NCBI GenBank assembly: GCA_947649205.1
Contig: CANSQM010000021.1
Coordinates: forward strand, 1-47,786
Direction of reading: 5' to 3'
Source of the DNA: an uncultured Enterorhabdus sp.
GTDB taxonomy: Bacteria > Actinomycetota > Coriobacteriia > Coriobacteriales > Eggerthellaceae
Length of the DNA: 47,786 nucleotides
How positions within the stretch are numbered: position 1 is the first letter of the stretch; the number at the start of each line of letters is the position of its first letter. The position numbers and the translations under genes are program-made. Below are positions 7,290 through 15,907 of the stretch, in pieces. The notes under the pieces are model-generated. The model was not told where the DNA came from and made no database searches. It saw only the letters and a list, made by a program, of their open reading frames with translations.

Positions 7290-7678
7290 TCCTTGGCGGT
7301 TCGTCCCAGAGGGGCCTTGCCTGCCTCCCCTGGGGCCGATTGGCGCCTCCACCCTATAGTTTTGCAACGGCACCGCCAAGGCACAGGAGGTACTCAGCGA
7401 TGTCCAAAAAGTACCTAAGTTACCAAAAGGGCAGATGAGAATCGATTTCCGAGCCGATGGCGTCGTCTAAGGAAGAGGGTTGCAGGACAGGGTGATGTCG
7501 TCGGGGTTCCCGGTGCCTCCCGTTCGAACGCCTTCTTCCCCGGAAACATCTTGGGCCTTGGGGAGAGGCCGCGAAGGCAAGGAGCGCGGCCGTACCTCAA
7601 AATGTTGCGCAGCAAATTATTGGGTTTCGTACTTATGATGAAGCGAACGGTATTTTGCTGGCTCGAAGGAGGAGAGCA
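7290..7678. other. Gap with no supported gene
   Basis: The only notable open frame is a 12-codon one at 7400-7438 (MSKKYLSYQKGR) behind AGGAGG, which could be the severed start of a lost gene. Otherwise I see no coding, RNA or repeat signal in this stretch. Confidence 0.3.
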
Positions 7679-8164
7679 ATGAGGCAGAGCAAGGCACTCG
7701 TCTTGGTGTTTACGTGCGTGATGGCGCTGGGGCTCGTCGGCGTGGCGGGCTGCGTTGGGGGCAAGACGGATACGGGAGACGGGTACGAGATAAGCAACCA
7801 GGCGCTCACGAAGGGCGAAAACGACCTCGACTATCTCCATGCGGTTGTCAAGAACACTTGTGGACGCACTGAGACGCTTCTGATGGGCTGGGATTTGTTC
7901 GACAAGGATGGCAACAAGATCGGTACGGCTCTCGGGGGCGCCGAGGAATTGCCAGACGGGGAGACAGCCGAGGTTGAGGCAATCGTGATGCCGGATGACA
8001 GCGACATGATCGGCGAGATGAGCGAGCACGTGGCATCGTTCGAACTGAGCGGCGTCTACTTCATGAAAGAGGAGAACGCAAGGCTCGAGGCGAAAAACGA
8101 AGAGTTGCGGCAAGAACAAGAGCGCGAGAAAATGATCGACGAGATACTGAACGACAGAGATTAA
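7679..8164 (+). CDS. Small lipoprotein of unknown function (FxLYD-like)
   Basis: This 161-residue protein starts at an ATG with GGAGGAGAG upstream. It has a lipoprotein signal (KALVLVFTCVMALGLVGVAGC) with the lipidated Cys near residue 24. The mature part resembles FxLYD-type immunoglobulin-like modules (LDYLHAVVKNTCGRTETLLM, WDLFDKDGNKIGTALGG, LPDGETAEVEAIVMP). These extracytoplasmic domains often occur in Gram-positive surface proteins. The C-terminus is a charged coiled coil (KEENARLEAKNEELRQEQER). It appears monocistronic. Confidence 0.65.
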   Translation: MRQSKALVLVFTCVMALGLVGVAGCVGGKTDTGDGYEISNQALTKGENDLDYLHAVVKNTCGRTETLLMGWDLFDKDGNKIGTALGGAEELPDGETAEVEAIVMPDDSDMIGEMSEHVASFELSGVYFMKEENARLEAKNEELRQEQEREKMIDEILNDRD

Positions 8165-8266
8165 CTCGCCACTGCGCGAACCGCTCGAAAACAATCATAG
8201 CTGGGGGAGTGCCGAGGGTGCTCCCCTTCTGTTTTCTCGAAGCGACCTTGGGAGCGCAAAGACTGG

Positions 8267-8351
8267 CGGAGGCGGTAGGATTTGAACCCACGGTACCTTT
8301 CGGCACGACAGTTTTCAAGACTGCTTCCTTAAGCCACTCGGACACGCCTCC
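8267..8351 (-). tRNA. tRNA-Ser(TGA)
   Basis: The 85-nt gene folds with acceptor GGAGGCG/CGCCTCC, a T arm with GGATTTGAAC-type loop, a long variable arm typical of serine tRNAs, and the anticodon loop CTTGAAA flanked by CAGT/ACTG. CCA is not encoded. It is divergent from tadA. Confidence 0.92.
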
Positions 8352-8416
8352 GCTTATTCGGTGCCCATTGCACAGGCAACGGACGATGGTGCACAGGATA
8401 CCATATAATCCCCCTC

Positions 8417-9076
8417 ATGAATGAACATCGCACACCCGAAGAACAGCGGCTGCTCGACGAGCAGTACATGGCCCTGGCCTTGGAAGAGGCCCGGGCGGCC
8501 GGGGCTGCCGGAGAGGTGCCCATCGGGGCCGTGGTGGTCTACGAGCCCATGGATCGCGGCACGCGCCGGCCGCTGGCCGAGCCCCGCATTGTCGCCCGAG
8601 GCCGCAACCGTCGCGAGGCCGACCGCGACCCGGCGGGCCATGGGGAATTCCTCGCCATGCGCCAGGCGGCCCAGGCGTTGGATGCCTGGCGGCTCTCCGA
8701 CTGCACGGTGTACGTCACCCTGGAGCCCTGCATTATGTGCGCGGGGCTCATGCACCAGGCTCGGGTAGCCCGCTGCGTGTACGGGGCTCCCGATCAGAAG
8801 GCCGGTGCCCTGGGCACCCTGTACGCGGTTCACGCCGACAGCCGGCTCAACCACCAGTTCGCGGTGACGGCCGGGGTGCGGGAGGACGAGTGCGTGGCGC
8901 TGCTGCGCGATTTCTTCCGGGCCCGGCGCAAGAAGCCGGCTTCGGGCTCTGTCGCCGGCGGCGCGGGCGAGGGCTCGGTGCCCGGCGCGGACGCGGGGCC
9001 GTCGGAATCGGCTGCGGGGGATGCCCGTGGGGTTGCGGAAGACCCGCGGGAGCAATTTGAGGATACCGCCCGCTGA
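8417..9076 (+). CDS. tadA: tRNA-specific adenosine deaminase TadA
   Basis: This enzyme converts adenosine to inosine at the wobble position of tRNA-Arg(ACG). The 219-residue protein has the cytidine-deaminase fold with GEVPIGAVVV, the catalytic Glu and Zn His in AGHGEFLAMRQAA, and Zn Cys residues in EPCIMCAGLMHQARV. The usual His-Ala-Glu is His-Gly-Glu here. A roughly 45-residue Gly/Ala-rich tail follows the fold (after FFRARRKKP). It sits just upstream of ispE. Confidence 0.9.
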   Translation: MNEHRTPEEQRLLDEQYMALALEEARAAGAAGEVPIGAVVVYEPMDRGTRRPLAEPRIVARGRNRREADRDPAGHGEFLAMRQAAQALDAWRLSDCTVYVTLEPCIMCAGLMHQARVARCVYGAPDQKAGALGTLYAVHADSRLNHQFAVTAGVREDECVALLRDFFRARRKKPASGSVAGGAGEGSVPGADAGPSESAAGDARGVAEDPREQFEDTAR

Positions 9077-9101
9077 GGGCGCTGGGAAAGGAGTTCGTAG
9101 C

Positions 9102-10157
9102 ATGGCTGGCAACACGTCCGAAGTGGATATGATGGCCGTGGCCCGGGAGGCCCAGTGGTCGGCGGCCGCCTTCATGGGGCCGGGGGCCGTCAAGCTGGTG
9201 GCGCCGGCGAAGGTGAACCTGGTGCTGGCCATCGGGGCGCGGCGGCCCGACGGCTACCATGACGCCGATACGGTCATGCACGCCCTGGCCCTGCACGACA
9301 CGGTGTACCTGCGCATCGAGGCCGCCACGGCCGACGAGGTGGCCCAGGCAGCTGCCGGTGCCGCTGCGGCCGGGCGCGACGACGTGGCCCTGGGCGGCCC
9401 GGCCGACAACCTCCTCGTCTCCATCGACTTGGCCGATCGCACGGGGGCCGCCGGTTCCATTGCCGCGGCCGACAACCTGGCCTTCATCGCGGCGGACCGC
9501 CTGGCCCGGACCATCGGCCGGGAAGAGCCCGCCCATGTGCAGCTGCGCATCGAGAAGCACATCCCGGCCCAGGCCGGCCTCGGCGGCGGCTCGTCGGATG
9601 CGGCGGCGGTGCTCGTGGGCCTGGCGGCCCAGTGGGGCCTTGCGGCCGATGACGAGCGCGTAGGGGAATGCGCCCGTGCCCTCGGGGCCGATGTGGCCTT
9701 CTTCCTGCATGGCGGATGCGCTCAGCTCGACGGCGTGGGCGAGGTGCTGCGCCGCCGGCTTACGCCGTCGAAGCGGGCCGTGGTGCTGGTGAAGCCCGCG
9801 GCCGGCGTGTCCACCGCCGAGGCCTTCCGCCGCTTCGACGAGGAACCCCTGCCCGTTCCCGACGGGGCGCTGGGGGCCATCGAGAACGCCGATGGTGCCG
9901 ACGAGGTGCCCCTGTTCAACAACTTGGCCGCCGCCTCCGAGGCGCTGCTGCCCGAGCTTGCCGCCGTGCGGGCGTGGCTGGCCGAGCGGGTCGGTGCCGA
10001 GAACGTGCTGCTCTCCGGCAGCGGGTCGGCCACCTATGCCCTGGTGGACAGCTTCTCCGAGGCCAGCGCGCTGGCCACGGCGGCGAGCACCGAGGGCTGG
10101 TGGGCGCGGCCGACGACCCTCTCCGGCCTGCGGGCCGCCCAAGTTCCGGGGAGGTAG
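9102..10157 (+). CDS. ispE: 4-diphosphocytidyl-2-C-methyl-D-erythritol kinase IspE
   Basis: This GHMP kinase phosphorylates CDP-methylerythritol in the non-mevalonate isoprenoid pathway. The 351-residue protein has APAKVNLVLAIGARRPDGYH at about 32-51, the ATP loop PAQAGLGGGSSDAAAVLVGL near 160, and the C-terminal LLSGSGSATYALV. The chosen ATG at 9102 has AAAGGAG upstream. An extension to 9021 would overlap tadA and is less likely. The N-terminus has about 30 residues more than typical IspE. Confidence 0.92.
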   Translation: MAGNTSEVDMMAVAREAQWSAAAFMGPGAVKLVAPAKVNLVLAIGARRPDGYHDADTVMHALALHDTVYLRIEAATADEVAQAAAGAAAAGRDDVALGGPADNLLVSIDLADRTGAAGSIAAADNLAFIAADRLARTIGREEPAHVQLRIEKHIPAQAGLGGGSSDAAAVLVGLAAQWGLAADDERVGECARALGADVAFFLHGGCAQLDGVGEVLRRRLTPSKRAVVLVKPAAGVSTAEAFRRFDEEPLPVPDGALGAIENADGADEVPLFNNLAAASEALLPELAAVRAWLAERVGAENVLLSGSGSATYALVDSFSEASALATAASTEGWWARPTTLSGLRAAQVPGR

Positions 10158-10159
10158 CC

Positions 10160-10522
10160 ATGGGACTGATCGCGCGTCTCTCTCGGGTGGTGCCCCTCGT
10201 GCTGCTGCTGGCCGTGGCGGCCGGCATCATCTACCTGGTGGTCACCTACCGCCATTCCCCGGCCCGGGCCAAGGAGGTGCTTATCGCAGTATTCACCTGG
10301 CTGTGCGGGGTGCTCAGCGGGCTTTTCGTCCTGGCCTCGGTTTACGCCTTCTTCGACGGCGCCCCGGCGGTGCTCGACCTCACCCTCAGCTTCCTCGCGG
10401 TCACGCTCCTCGGCCTCGCCTTGACGCGCTTCGCCAACTGGCGCTTCCTCAAGCACAACCCCAGCTACCGCAAAAAGCGCCTCCCCTCCACCACCAAGCA
10501 CCGCTGGCCGTGGGGGAAATAA
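10160..10522 (+). CDS. Small polytopic membrane protein of unknown function
   Basis: This 120-residue protein has three predicted membrane segments (about 10-29, 41-63 and 69-88). A very basic tail follows (FLKHNPSYRKKRLPSTTKHR), suggesting a cytoplasmic C-terminus. Its ATG begins two bases after the ispE stop with GGGGAGG upstream, so it is probably co-transcribed with ispE. I recognise no family. Confidence 0.7.
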   Translation: MGLIARLSRVVPLVLLLAVAAGIIYLVVTYRHSPARAKEVLIAVFTWLCGVLSGLFVLASVYAFFDGAPAVLDLTLSFLAVTLLGLALTRFANWRFLKHNPSYRKKRLPSTTKHRWPWGK

Positions 10523-10736
10523 AAACGCTCTCGGTTGGGATGCGGAAGGCCCAGACGACTTGCGAAGTTGCTAAGGTCAGCGAGGGTTTGTGCCGTGTTT
10601 CAGATTTGCCCGCCTTTGCGCCAAGTTGGCTTCGCCAACGCCGAGCGCAAAACAAGGGTAAAGATGAAATGCGGCAGAAAGCCGCAGCGTCGAGTGGTTC
10701 GTTCGTCCCGTCAGGGCGAACGAAACAAAAGAGTGG

Positions 10737-10824
10737 CGGAGGAGTAGGGATTCGAACCCTAGATGCCCTTGTGGGGCATACTCACTTAGCAGGCGAGCAC
10801 CTTCGGCCTCTCGGTCACTCCTCC
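10737..10824 (-). tRNA. tRNA-Ser(GCT)
   Basis: The 88-nt gene has acceptor GGAGGAG/CTCCTCC, a T arm with GGATTCGAACCC complement, a long variable arm, and an anticodon loop with GCT between GC-rich stem arms. CCA is not encoded. The 210 bp downstream on its strand contain two hairpins (near 10670-10690 and 10697-10728) that may end its transcript. Confidence 0.92.
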
Positions 10825-11038
10825 GCGTAAGTTCGTATCTTACCCGAGCGGCGCGTTTTCTGCAACGGCATATTTGCCACTTTCGCAAAGACTGCCCTTT
10901 GCGGCGGCCCTACGGCTGCGGAAAGGGGCGATTGGGCGAGAAAGCCCCGCTGGCGGCCGCAGTTTTTGGTACCCTACGCACAGAGCATTGAAGCGGGCCG
11001 CGCGGGCGGTCGCGCAGGCGCGAGGAAAGGAAACGCAC

Positions 11039-12388
11039 GTGATTGGTCGCTACACCCGTCCGGAAATGGGCCGCATCTGGGAGTTGGAGAACAAGTTCGC
11101 CATCTGGAAGGAAATCGAGGTGCTGGCCTGCGAGGCCCAGGCCGAGCTGGGCCAGGCGGGCATCACGGCCGAAGAGGCCCAGTGGATTCGCGACCACGCC
11201 GACTTCACCGTGGAGGAGATCGACGAGATCGAGAAGGTGACCAACCACGACGTCATCGCCTTCACCACGTGCATGGCCAACTACATCGACGCCGACATTC
11301 CCGAAGGCGGCGACAAGCCGAGCCGCTGGGTGCACTACGGCATGACCTCCTCCGACCTGGGCGACACGGCCCTGTCCTACCAGATCACCCAGGCCTGCGA
11401 CATCATCATCGAGGACATCAAGCGCCTCGGCGAGACCTGCAAGCGCCGCGCCTTCGAGTTCCAGAACACCCTGTGCGTGGGCCGCACCCACGGCATCCAC
11501 GCCGAGCCCATGACCTTCGGCATGAAGTTCGGCAGCTGGGCCTGGGCCTTGAAGCGCGCCCTCACCCGCATGGAGGAGGCCCGCGCCGTGGCCGCCACCG
11601 GTGCCATCTCCGGCGCCGTGGGCACCTATTCCTCCATCGACCCCTACGTGGAAACCTACGTCTGCGAGAAGCTGGGCCTCACCCCCGACCCGCTGTCCAC
11701 CCAGGTACTGGCCCGCGACCGCCACGCCCAGGTGATGGCCGCGCTCGCGGTGACCGCTTCCACCTTGGAATCCATCGCCATGCAGGTGCGCCTGCTGCAG
11801 CAGTCCGACGTCATCGAGGCGGAAGAGCCCTTCACCAAGGGCCAGAAGGGCTCCAGTGCCATGCCCCACAAGCGCAACCCCATCACGGCCGAGCGCGTGT
11901 GCGGCCTGGCCCGCGTGGTGAAGGCGAACGCCCAGGTGGCCTTCGACAACGTGGCCCTGTGGTTCGAGCGCGACATCTCCCATTCCGGCGCCGAGCGCGT
12001 GGTTTTGGCCGACAGCTTCACGGCCCTGGACTACATGTTCGCGAAGATGCAGTGGATGCTCGACGGTCTGCAGACCTACCCGGCCAAGATGGAGCACAAC
12101 CTGTGGCGCACCAAGGGCCTCATCTTCAGCTCGAAGGTGCTGCTGGCTCTGGTGGATGCCGGCATCACCCGCGAGGACGCCTACGTCATCGTGCAGCGCA
12201 ACGCCATGAAGGTGTGGGAAGATATCCAGAACGCCGTGGACGGCCCCACCTACCGCGAGCGCCTGGAGGCCGACGACGAGGCCGCCGCGCTGCTGTCGGC
12301 CGAGAAGCTCGACGAGATCTTCGACCCCTGGGACTTCCTCACCCGCAAGGACGTGGTCTTCGACCGTCTGGAGGCCTTGGAGTTCTAA
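11039..12388 (+). CDS. purB: Adenylosuccinate lyase PurB
   Basis: PurB cleaves SAICAR and adenylosuccinate in purine synthesis. The 449-residue protein starts at a GTG (MIGRYTRPEMGRIWELENKF) behind AGGAAAGGAAA. It has the fumarase-superfamily features: THGIHAEPMTFGMKFGSWAW, the signature KGSSAMPHKRNPITAERVCG, and DISHSGAERVVL. An upstream open extension (from 10874) lacks the family's start and is ignored. A strong terminator follows. Other purine genes (purC, purL) are 8 kb downstream. Confidence 0.95.
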   Translation: MIGRYTRPEMGRIWELENKFAIWKEIEVLACEAQAELGQAGITAEEAQWIRDHADFTVEEIDEIEKVTNHDVIAFTTCMANYIDADIPEGGDKPSRWVHYGMTSSDLGDTALSYQITQACDIIIEDIKRLGETCKRRAFEFQNTLCVGRTHGIHAEPMTFGMKFGSWAWALKRALTRMEEARAVAATGAISGAVGTYSSIDPYVETYVCEKLGLTPDPLSTQVLARDRHAQVMAALAVTASTLESIAMQVRLLQQSDVIEAEEPFTKGQKGSSAMPHKRNPITAERVCGLARVVKANAQVAFDNVALWFERDISHSGAERVVLADSFTALDYMFAKMQWMLDGLQTYPAKMEHNLWRTKGLIFSSKVLLALVDAGITREDAYVIVQRNAMKVWEDIQNAVDGPTYRERLEADDEAAALLSAEKLDEIFDPWDFLTRKDVVFDRLEALEF

Positions 12389-12430
12389 GACCGACTAGGC
12401 GGCGGTTGCAGCTGCCCCTCTGCTCAACGC

Positions 12431-12465
12431 AAAGCGCCGACCCGTCGCGGGTCGGCGCTTTTTTG
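12431..12465 (+). terminator. Intrinsic terminator after purB
   Basis: A 12-bp GC-rich stem (AGCGCCGACCCG paired with CGGGTCGGCGCT) is followed by six T residues. Confidence 0.9.
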
Positions 12466-12595
12466 TGGAATGGAAGGCGGATCGGCCCTCCTATTGAGCA
12501 AATTTGGCGGGACTTCGCCCAACTCCCTCTGTCCCAGTTCGCCTTCCTGAAGCCAGTGTGAGCGAAGGGAGCGGGTGACGGGGTGCCCGCACCCT

Positions 12596-13411
12596 CTACT
12601 GGGCGGTCGCGGCGCTGTCGGTCAGCATGCGGAGGCCCTCGGCGAGCACGGCGTCGTCCATGGCGCCCATGTAGCCACCGATGATGTTGCCCTCGGCATT
12701 GATGAGGTAGGTCTGGGGAATGGAACTCACACCGAAGGCTGCGGCGGCGCTGTTGGCCTTGTCGAAGTAGCAGGGGAAATCGTAGCCGTTGTCAGTCACG
12801 AAGGTGCGGGCCGTCTCCTCGGTCTCGCCGCCCATGCCGGTCATGTTCACGATAACGAAGGCCACTTCATCTCCCGACTGCTTCCATGCCTCCTGAATGG
12901 CGGGCATCTCGCTCTTGCAGGGGCCGCACCAGCTGGCCCAGAAGTTCAGCAGCACGGGGCGCCCCTTGAAGTCGGAGAGCCGCACCGTGGCCCCCTCCGC
13001 GTCGGTCATGGAGAAGTCCGGGGCCGGGGTCGCGGCCGCGTTGGCCCCGTTGCCCTCGCCGGTGTCGCCGTTGTTCTCCTCGGGCCCCTCGGTGCTGTGG
13101 ACGACATCAGTGCCGCCGATTTCCACGGCCTGATCGGCTTTCGGCGCCAGGACGTTATAGGCCACGCCGGCGCCCACGAGCAGTACGGCGAAGGCCACGG
13201 CGGCAATGATGACGCCCCGGTGGGTCTTCCGGTCGCGGGCCTGGCCAGCGGGGGTGGCCGCCTCGGCGGCTTCGCGCGCGGCGGCGGCATCCAGGGCCGC
13301 GCCGATTCGTTCGCCGCGCTCTTCGGGGGTCAGGGCCCCGGTCTCGCTCCCGGTCGTGCCTTCGTTGTGCGGGGCGCTCCCGCCGTTGATCTCGTTCTCG
13401 TTCTCGCCCAT
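12596..13411 (-). CDS. Membrane-anchored TlpA/ResA-like thioredoxin
   Basis: The 271-residue protein has a cytoplasmic Ala/Glu-rich N-terminus (about 1-64), one membrane anchor (GVIIAAVAFAVLLVGAGVAY, about 66-86) and an acidic linker. The thioredoxin domain has VLLNFWASWCGPCKSEMPAI with redox Cys162 and Cys165 and the cis-Pro region FGVSSIPQTYLINAEGNIIG. It would reduce extracytoplasmic disulfides, for example for apocytochrome c or surface redox proteins. It follows ccdA by 25 bp on the same strand, and CcdA would supply its electrons. Confidence 0.88.
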   Translation of the reverse strand: MGENENEINGGSAPHNEGTTGSETGALTPEERGERIGAALDAAAAREAAEAATPAGQARDRKTHRGVIIAAVAFAVLLVGAGVAYNVLAPKADQAVEIGGTDVVHSTEGPEENNGDTGEGNGANAAATPAPDFSMTDAEGATVRLSDFKGRPVLLNFWASWCGPCKSEMPAIQEAWKQSGDEVAFVIVNMTGMGGETEETARTFVTDNGYDFPCYFDKANSAAAAFGVSSIPQTYLINAEGNIIGGYMGAMDDAVLAEGLRMLTDSAATAQ

Positions 13412-13436
13412 GGAAAGCCCTTTCTCTCGTTGGCGG

Positions 13437-14099
13437 TTAGCTCAACAGGCGCAGAAAGCCGCCCAACAGTCCCGTGGCCATCAGCACGCCCACGGCGACG
13501 AGGAACCAGCCGCACACTTTGTTGATGATATCGTAGTGGCTCTTGATGACGGAAAACGCGCCCTTCAGCTTGTCGATGAGCACGGCGGCGGCCACGAACG
13601 GAATGCCGAGGCCGGCGGAATAGCACAGCAGCAGTATGACGCCTTGTGCCACCGAGGCCTGCTGCGAGGCCAGCATGAGCGCCGACCCGAGGAAGGCTCC
13701 CACGCAGGGCGTCCAGCCGATGGAGAAGATGATGCCGAACAGCATCGACGAGAAGAACCCGAGCTGGCGCCCGGCCAGGGGGTTCTTGGCGCCGCGGAAC
13801 AGGTTCACCTTGATGAACCCGAGGAAGTACAGGCCGAAGGCGATGACCACCAGGCCGCACACCACGTTCACGGCACTCTGGTACTCAATGAAGAACGCAC
13901 CCACGGTGGAGGCCAGGGCCCCCAGGGCGATGAACACCATGGTGAAACCGAGCACGAAGCCGAGGGCATTGCGCAGCACCACGCCGGTGCGCACTTCCTC
14001 GCCCGCAGCGAAGTAGGTGACGTAGATGGGAATCATGGGCAAAAGGCACGGCGACACGAAGGTGATGATGCCCTCGAGGAACGTGATGAGATAGGTCAT
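13437..14099 (-). CDS. ccdA: Cytochrome c biogenesis protein CcdA (DsbD-like transmembrane reductase)
   Basis: This 220-residue six-helix membrane protein carries electrons from cytoplasmic thioredoxin to extracytoplasmic thiol proteins. The first redox Cys lies in FLEGIITFVSPCLLPMIPIY and the second in FSIGWTPCVGAFLGSALMLA. The ATG at 14099 has GGAGGG upstream; an upstream extension reads poorly. With the downstream TlpA-like gene it forms a two-gene thiol-reduction operon. Confidence 0.92.
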   Translation of the reverse strand: MTYLITFLEGIITFVSPCLLPMIPIYVTYFAAGEEVRTGVVLRNALGFVLGFTMVFIALGALASTVGAFFIEYQSAVNVVCGLVVIAFGLYFLGFIKVNLFRGAKNPLAGRQLGFFSSMLFGIIFSIGWTPCVGAFLGSALMLASQQASVAQGVILLLCYSAGLGIPFVAAAVLIDKLKGAFSVIKSHYDIINKVCGWFLVAVGVLMATGLLGGFLRLLS

Positions 14100-14233
14100 G
14101 GGCCCTCCAAGCCGTTGTCGCCATTGCCGTGCGATGCCGCTGCGCACCGTGTTCCCTCATTATTCCCGAAAATGAGCGGACGCGCGACCTCCTCCACAGA
14201 AAGTCGCGCGTCCGTTACGCGGAAAGGGTTTGC

Positions 14234-14410
14234 GGAACCTACCGGGGTCTCGCTGCGCGTGGCCGGCAGGCGGCGCATGAACTCGGCTACGTCATCTGGC
14301 GTTATTGCACCTGCAAGAGCGAGGTGGTGAAGGCCCATGTGCACAACATTCTGAAGAAGACGGGCCACGCCACCCGCCAGGATCTGATCCAGGATTTCTG
14401 GAACGGGTAG
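14234..14410 (+). pseudogene. Remnant of a LuxR-family helix-turn-helix regulator
   Basis: The frame ending at the TAG at 14408 contains RGLAARGRQAAHELG and SEVVKAHVHNILKKTGHATR followed by QDLIQDF. This matches the C-terminal recognition-helix half of LuxR-type domains, which in this group usually terminate large membrane regulators. Upstream residues decay quickly (IWRYCTCK replaces the helix-turn), and no start, ribosome site or sensor domain is found. It appears to be the tail of a lost regulator gene. Confidence 0.6.
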
Positions 14411-14523
14411 GAGGGGCTCGTCTGCCGCGGGGACGGGCAGGAATCTGTTGGTTGCCAAAGAAGGTACACGGGCTTATGCTGGGGAAACCGACGTTTGCGC
14501 CGTATCCTTGCAAGGGAGGCTCC

Positions 14524-15792
14524 ATGGGCATCACGACCGATTTCGTCACGCGCCGCCGCTTCCTCTGGCTGGGAGCGGTGGCCACGGGCTCGCTGGCCCT
14601 CGGCGGCTGCGAGGCCGAGCCCGCGGCGCCCGCCCCCTCGTCCACGGCCTTCGATGACCCGGCGGGCACGGCCTCTTCCGGCGATAGTGCCGGGGCGGAC
14701 GACGGGGCGCCGGACGGCGCTGCCGCCGTCGACGAGGTCGCAGCGGCGCGCCTGGGCGCCATGACCCTGGAGCAGAAGGTGGCCCAGTTGTTCATCGTGG
14801 CTCCGGAGGCCCTGGTGCAGGACGTCTCCCAGGTGACCCAGGCCGGGGATGCCACCCACGCCGGCCTGTCGGCGTGGCCCGTGGGCGGCATCGTGTACTT
14901 CGCCCAGAACCTCATCGATCCCGATCAGACCACGGCCATGCTCGCGAGTGTGAAGAGCTTCTACAGCGAGGACGGCAGCGTGCCGCCGTTTCTGGGGGTG
15001 GACGAGGAAGGCGGTACCGTGGTGCGCGTGGCCGGCAACGAGGCCTTCGCCGCGCCGAATGTGGGGGATGCGAGCGTCCTGGGGGCGGCAGCCGATGAGG
15101 CGGCGGCCAAGGAGGCAGCCGAGCAGATTGCCGACTACTTGGCGCCCCTCGGGTTCAACCTCGATTTCGCCCCGGTGTGCGACGTGGCCGCCCTCGGAGG
15201 CGGCACGGCGATGGACGAGCGCTCCTTCGGCAGCGATCCGGCCCTCGTGGCATCTCTGGCGACTGCCGAGATCGAGGGCTTCCTCGGCAAGGGGATGCTC
15301 TGCTGCGCCAAGCACTTCCCGGGCATCGGCTCGGCCGTCGGCGATTCCCACGACGATGCCATCACCGTGGAGAAGGCCGCCGAGGAGCTGGAGGCCGTCG
15401 ATCTGGTGCCCTTCAAGGCCGCCATCGAGGCCGGAGTGCCGATGATTATGGTGGGGCACCTCGATCTGCCCAATGTGACGGGCGACTACACGCCGGCCTC
15501 GCTGTCGCCTGTGGTGGTGCAGGGCATCCTGCGCGACCAGCTGGGCTACACGGGCATCGTGGTCACCGATTCGCTGTCCATGGGGGCCATCGCGAACTAC
15601 CGCACGGCGGCCGAGGCCGCGGTGGCGGCGCTTGCGGCCGGCTGCGACATTCCGCTCATGCCCGAGGACTTCCCCGAGGCCTACCAGGGCGTTCTCGACG
15701 CCGTGGCCGCCGGCACCCTCACCGAGGAGCGCATCGACGAATCGGTCCTGCGCATCCTGAAGGCCAAGCAGCAGTATCTAGGAGGACTGTAG
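14524..15792 (+). CDS. GH3 beta-N-acetylhexosaminidase-like lipoprotein (NagZ family)
   Basis: The 422-residue protein has a twin-arginine-like lipoprotein signal (TRRRFLWLGAVATGSLALGG, then Cys) and a 50-residue disordered Asp/Ala/Gly-rich linker. The glycoside hydrolase family 3 barrel has GVDEEGGTVVRVAG, FNLDFAPVCDVA and AKHFPGIGSAVGDSHDD, the last holding the His/Asp/Ser/His loop of NagZ enzymes. VTDSLSMGAI carries the nucleophile Asp. It probably removes GlcNAc from muropeptides or glycans outside the cell. The ATG at 14524 follows GGGAGG. Confidence 0.87.
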   Translation: MGITTDFVTRRRFLWLGAVATGSLALGGCEAEPAAPAPSSTAFDDPAGTASSGDSAGADDGAPDGAAAVDEVAAARLGAMTLEQKVAQLFIVAPEALVQDVSQVTQAGDATHAGLSAWPVGGIVYFAQNLIDPDQTTAMLASVKSFYSEDGSVPPFLGVDEEGGTVVRVAGNEAFAAPNVGDASVLGAAADEAAAKEAAEQIADYLAPLGFNLDFAPVCDVAALGGGTAMDERSFGSDPALVASLATAEIEGFLGKGMLCCAKHFPGIGSAVGDSHDDAITVEKAAEELEAVDLVPFKAAIEAGVPMIMVGHLDLPNVTGDYTPASLSPVVVQGILRDQLGYTGIVVTDSLSMGAIANYRTAAEAAVAALAAGCDIPLMPEDFPEAYQGVLDAVAAGTLTEERIDESVLRILKAKQQYLGGL

Positions 15793-15799
15793 CTGCCTT

Positions 15800-15859
15800 A
15801 CCCGTAGGGCGAAGGCCATGCCTTCGCCGCGACAAGGGCACGGCCCTTGCCCTACGGGT
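15800..15859. repeat. Three-way palindrome between convergent genes
   Basis: An 11-bp outer stem (ACCCGTAGGGC at 15800-15810 with its exact complement at 15849-15859) encloses two perfect hairpins. One has arms at 15809-15816 and 15820-15827 with a CAT loop. The other is AAGGGC-ACG-GCCCTT at 15834-15848. It sits between two genes that converge here, so it may be a bidirectional terminator or a REP-like dispersed repeat. Confidence 0.7.
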
Positions 15860-15907
15860 GCGATCGCGGTATTGGTGCGGATCGCCCGATCCGCCGGGCA
15901 AGCGGAA

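Noticed and set aside
10523..10736. Possible small gene or ncRNA between the ispE operon and tRNA-Ser
   Set aside because: Only short hairpins are present, without promoter, ribosome site or conserved frame.
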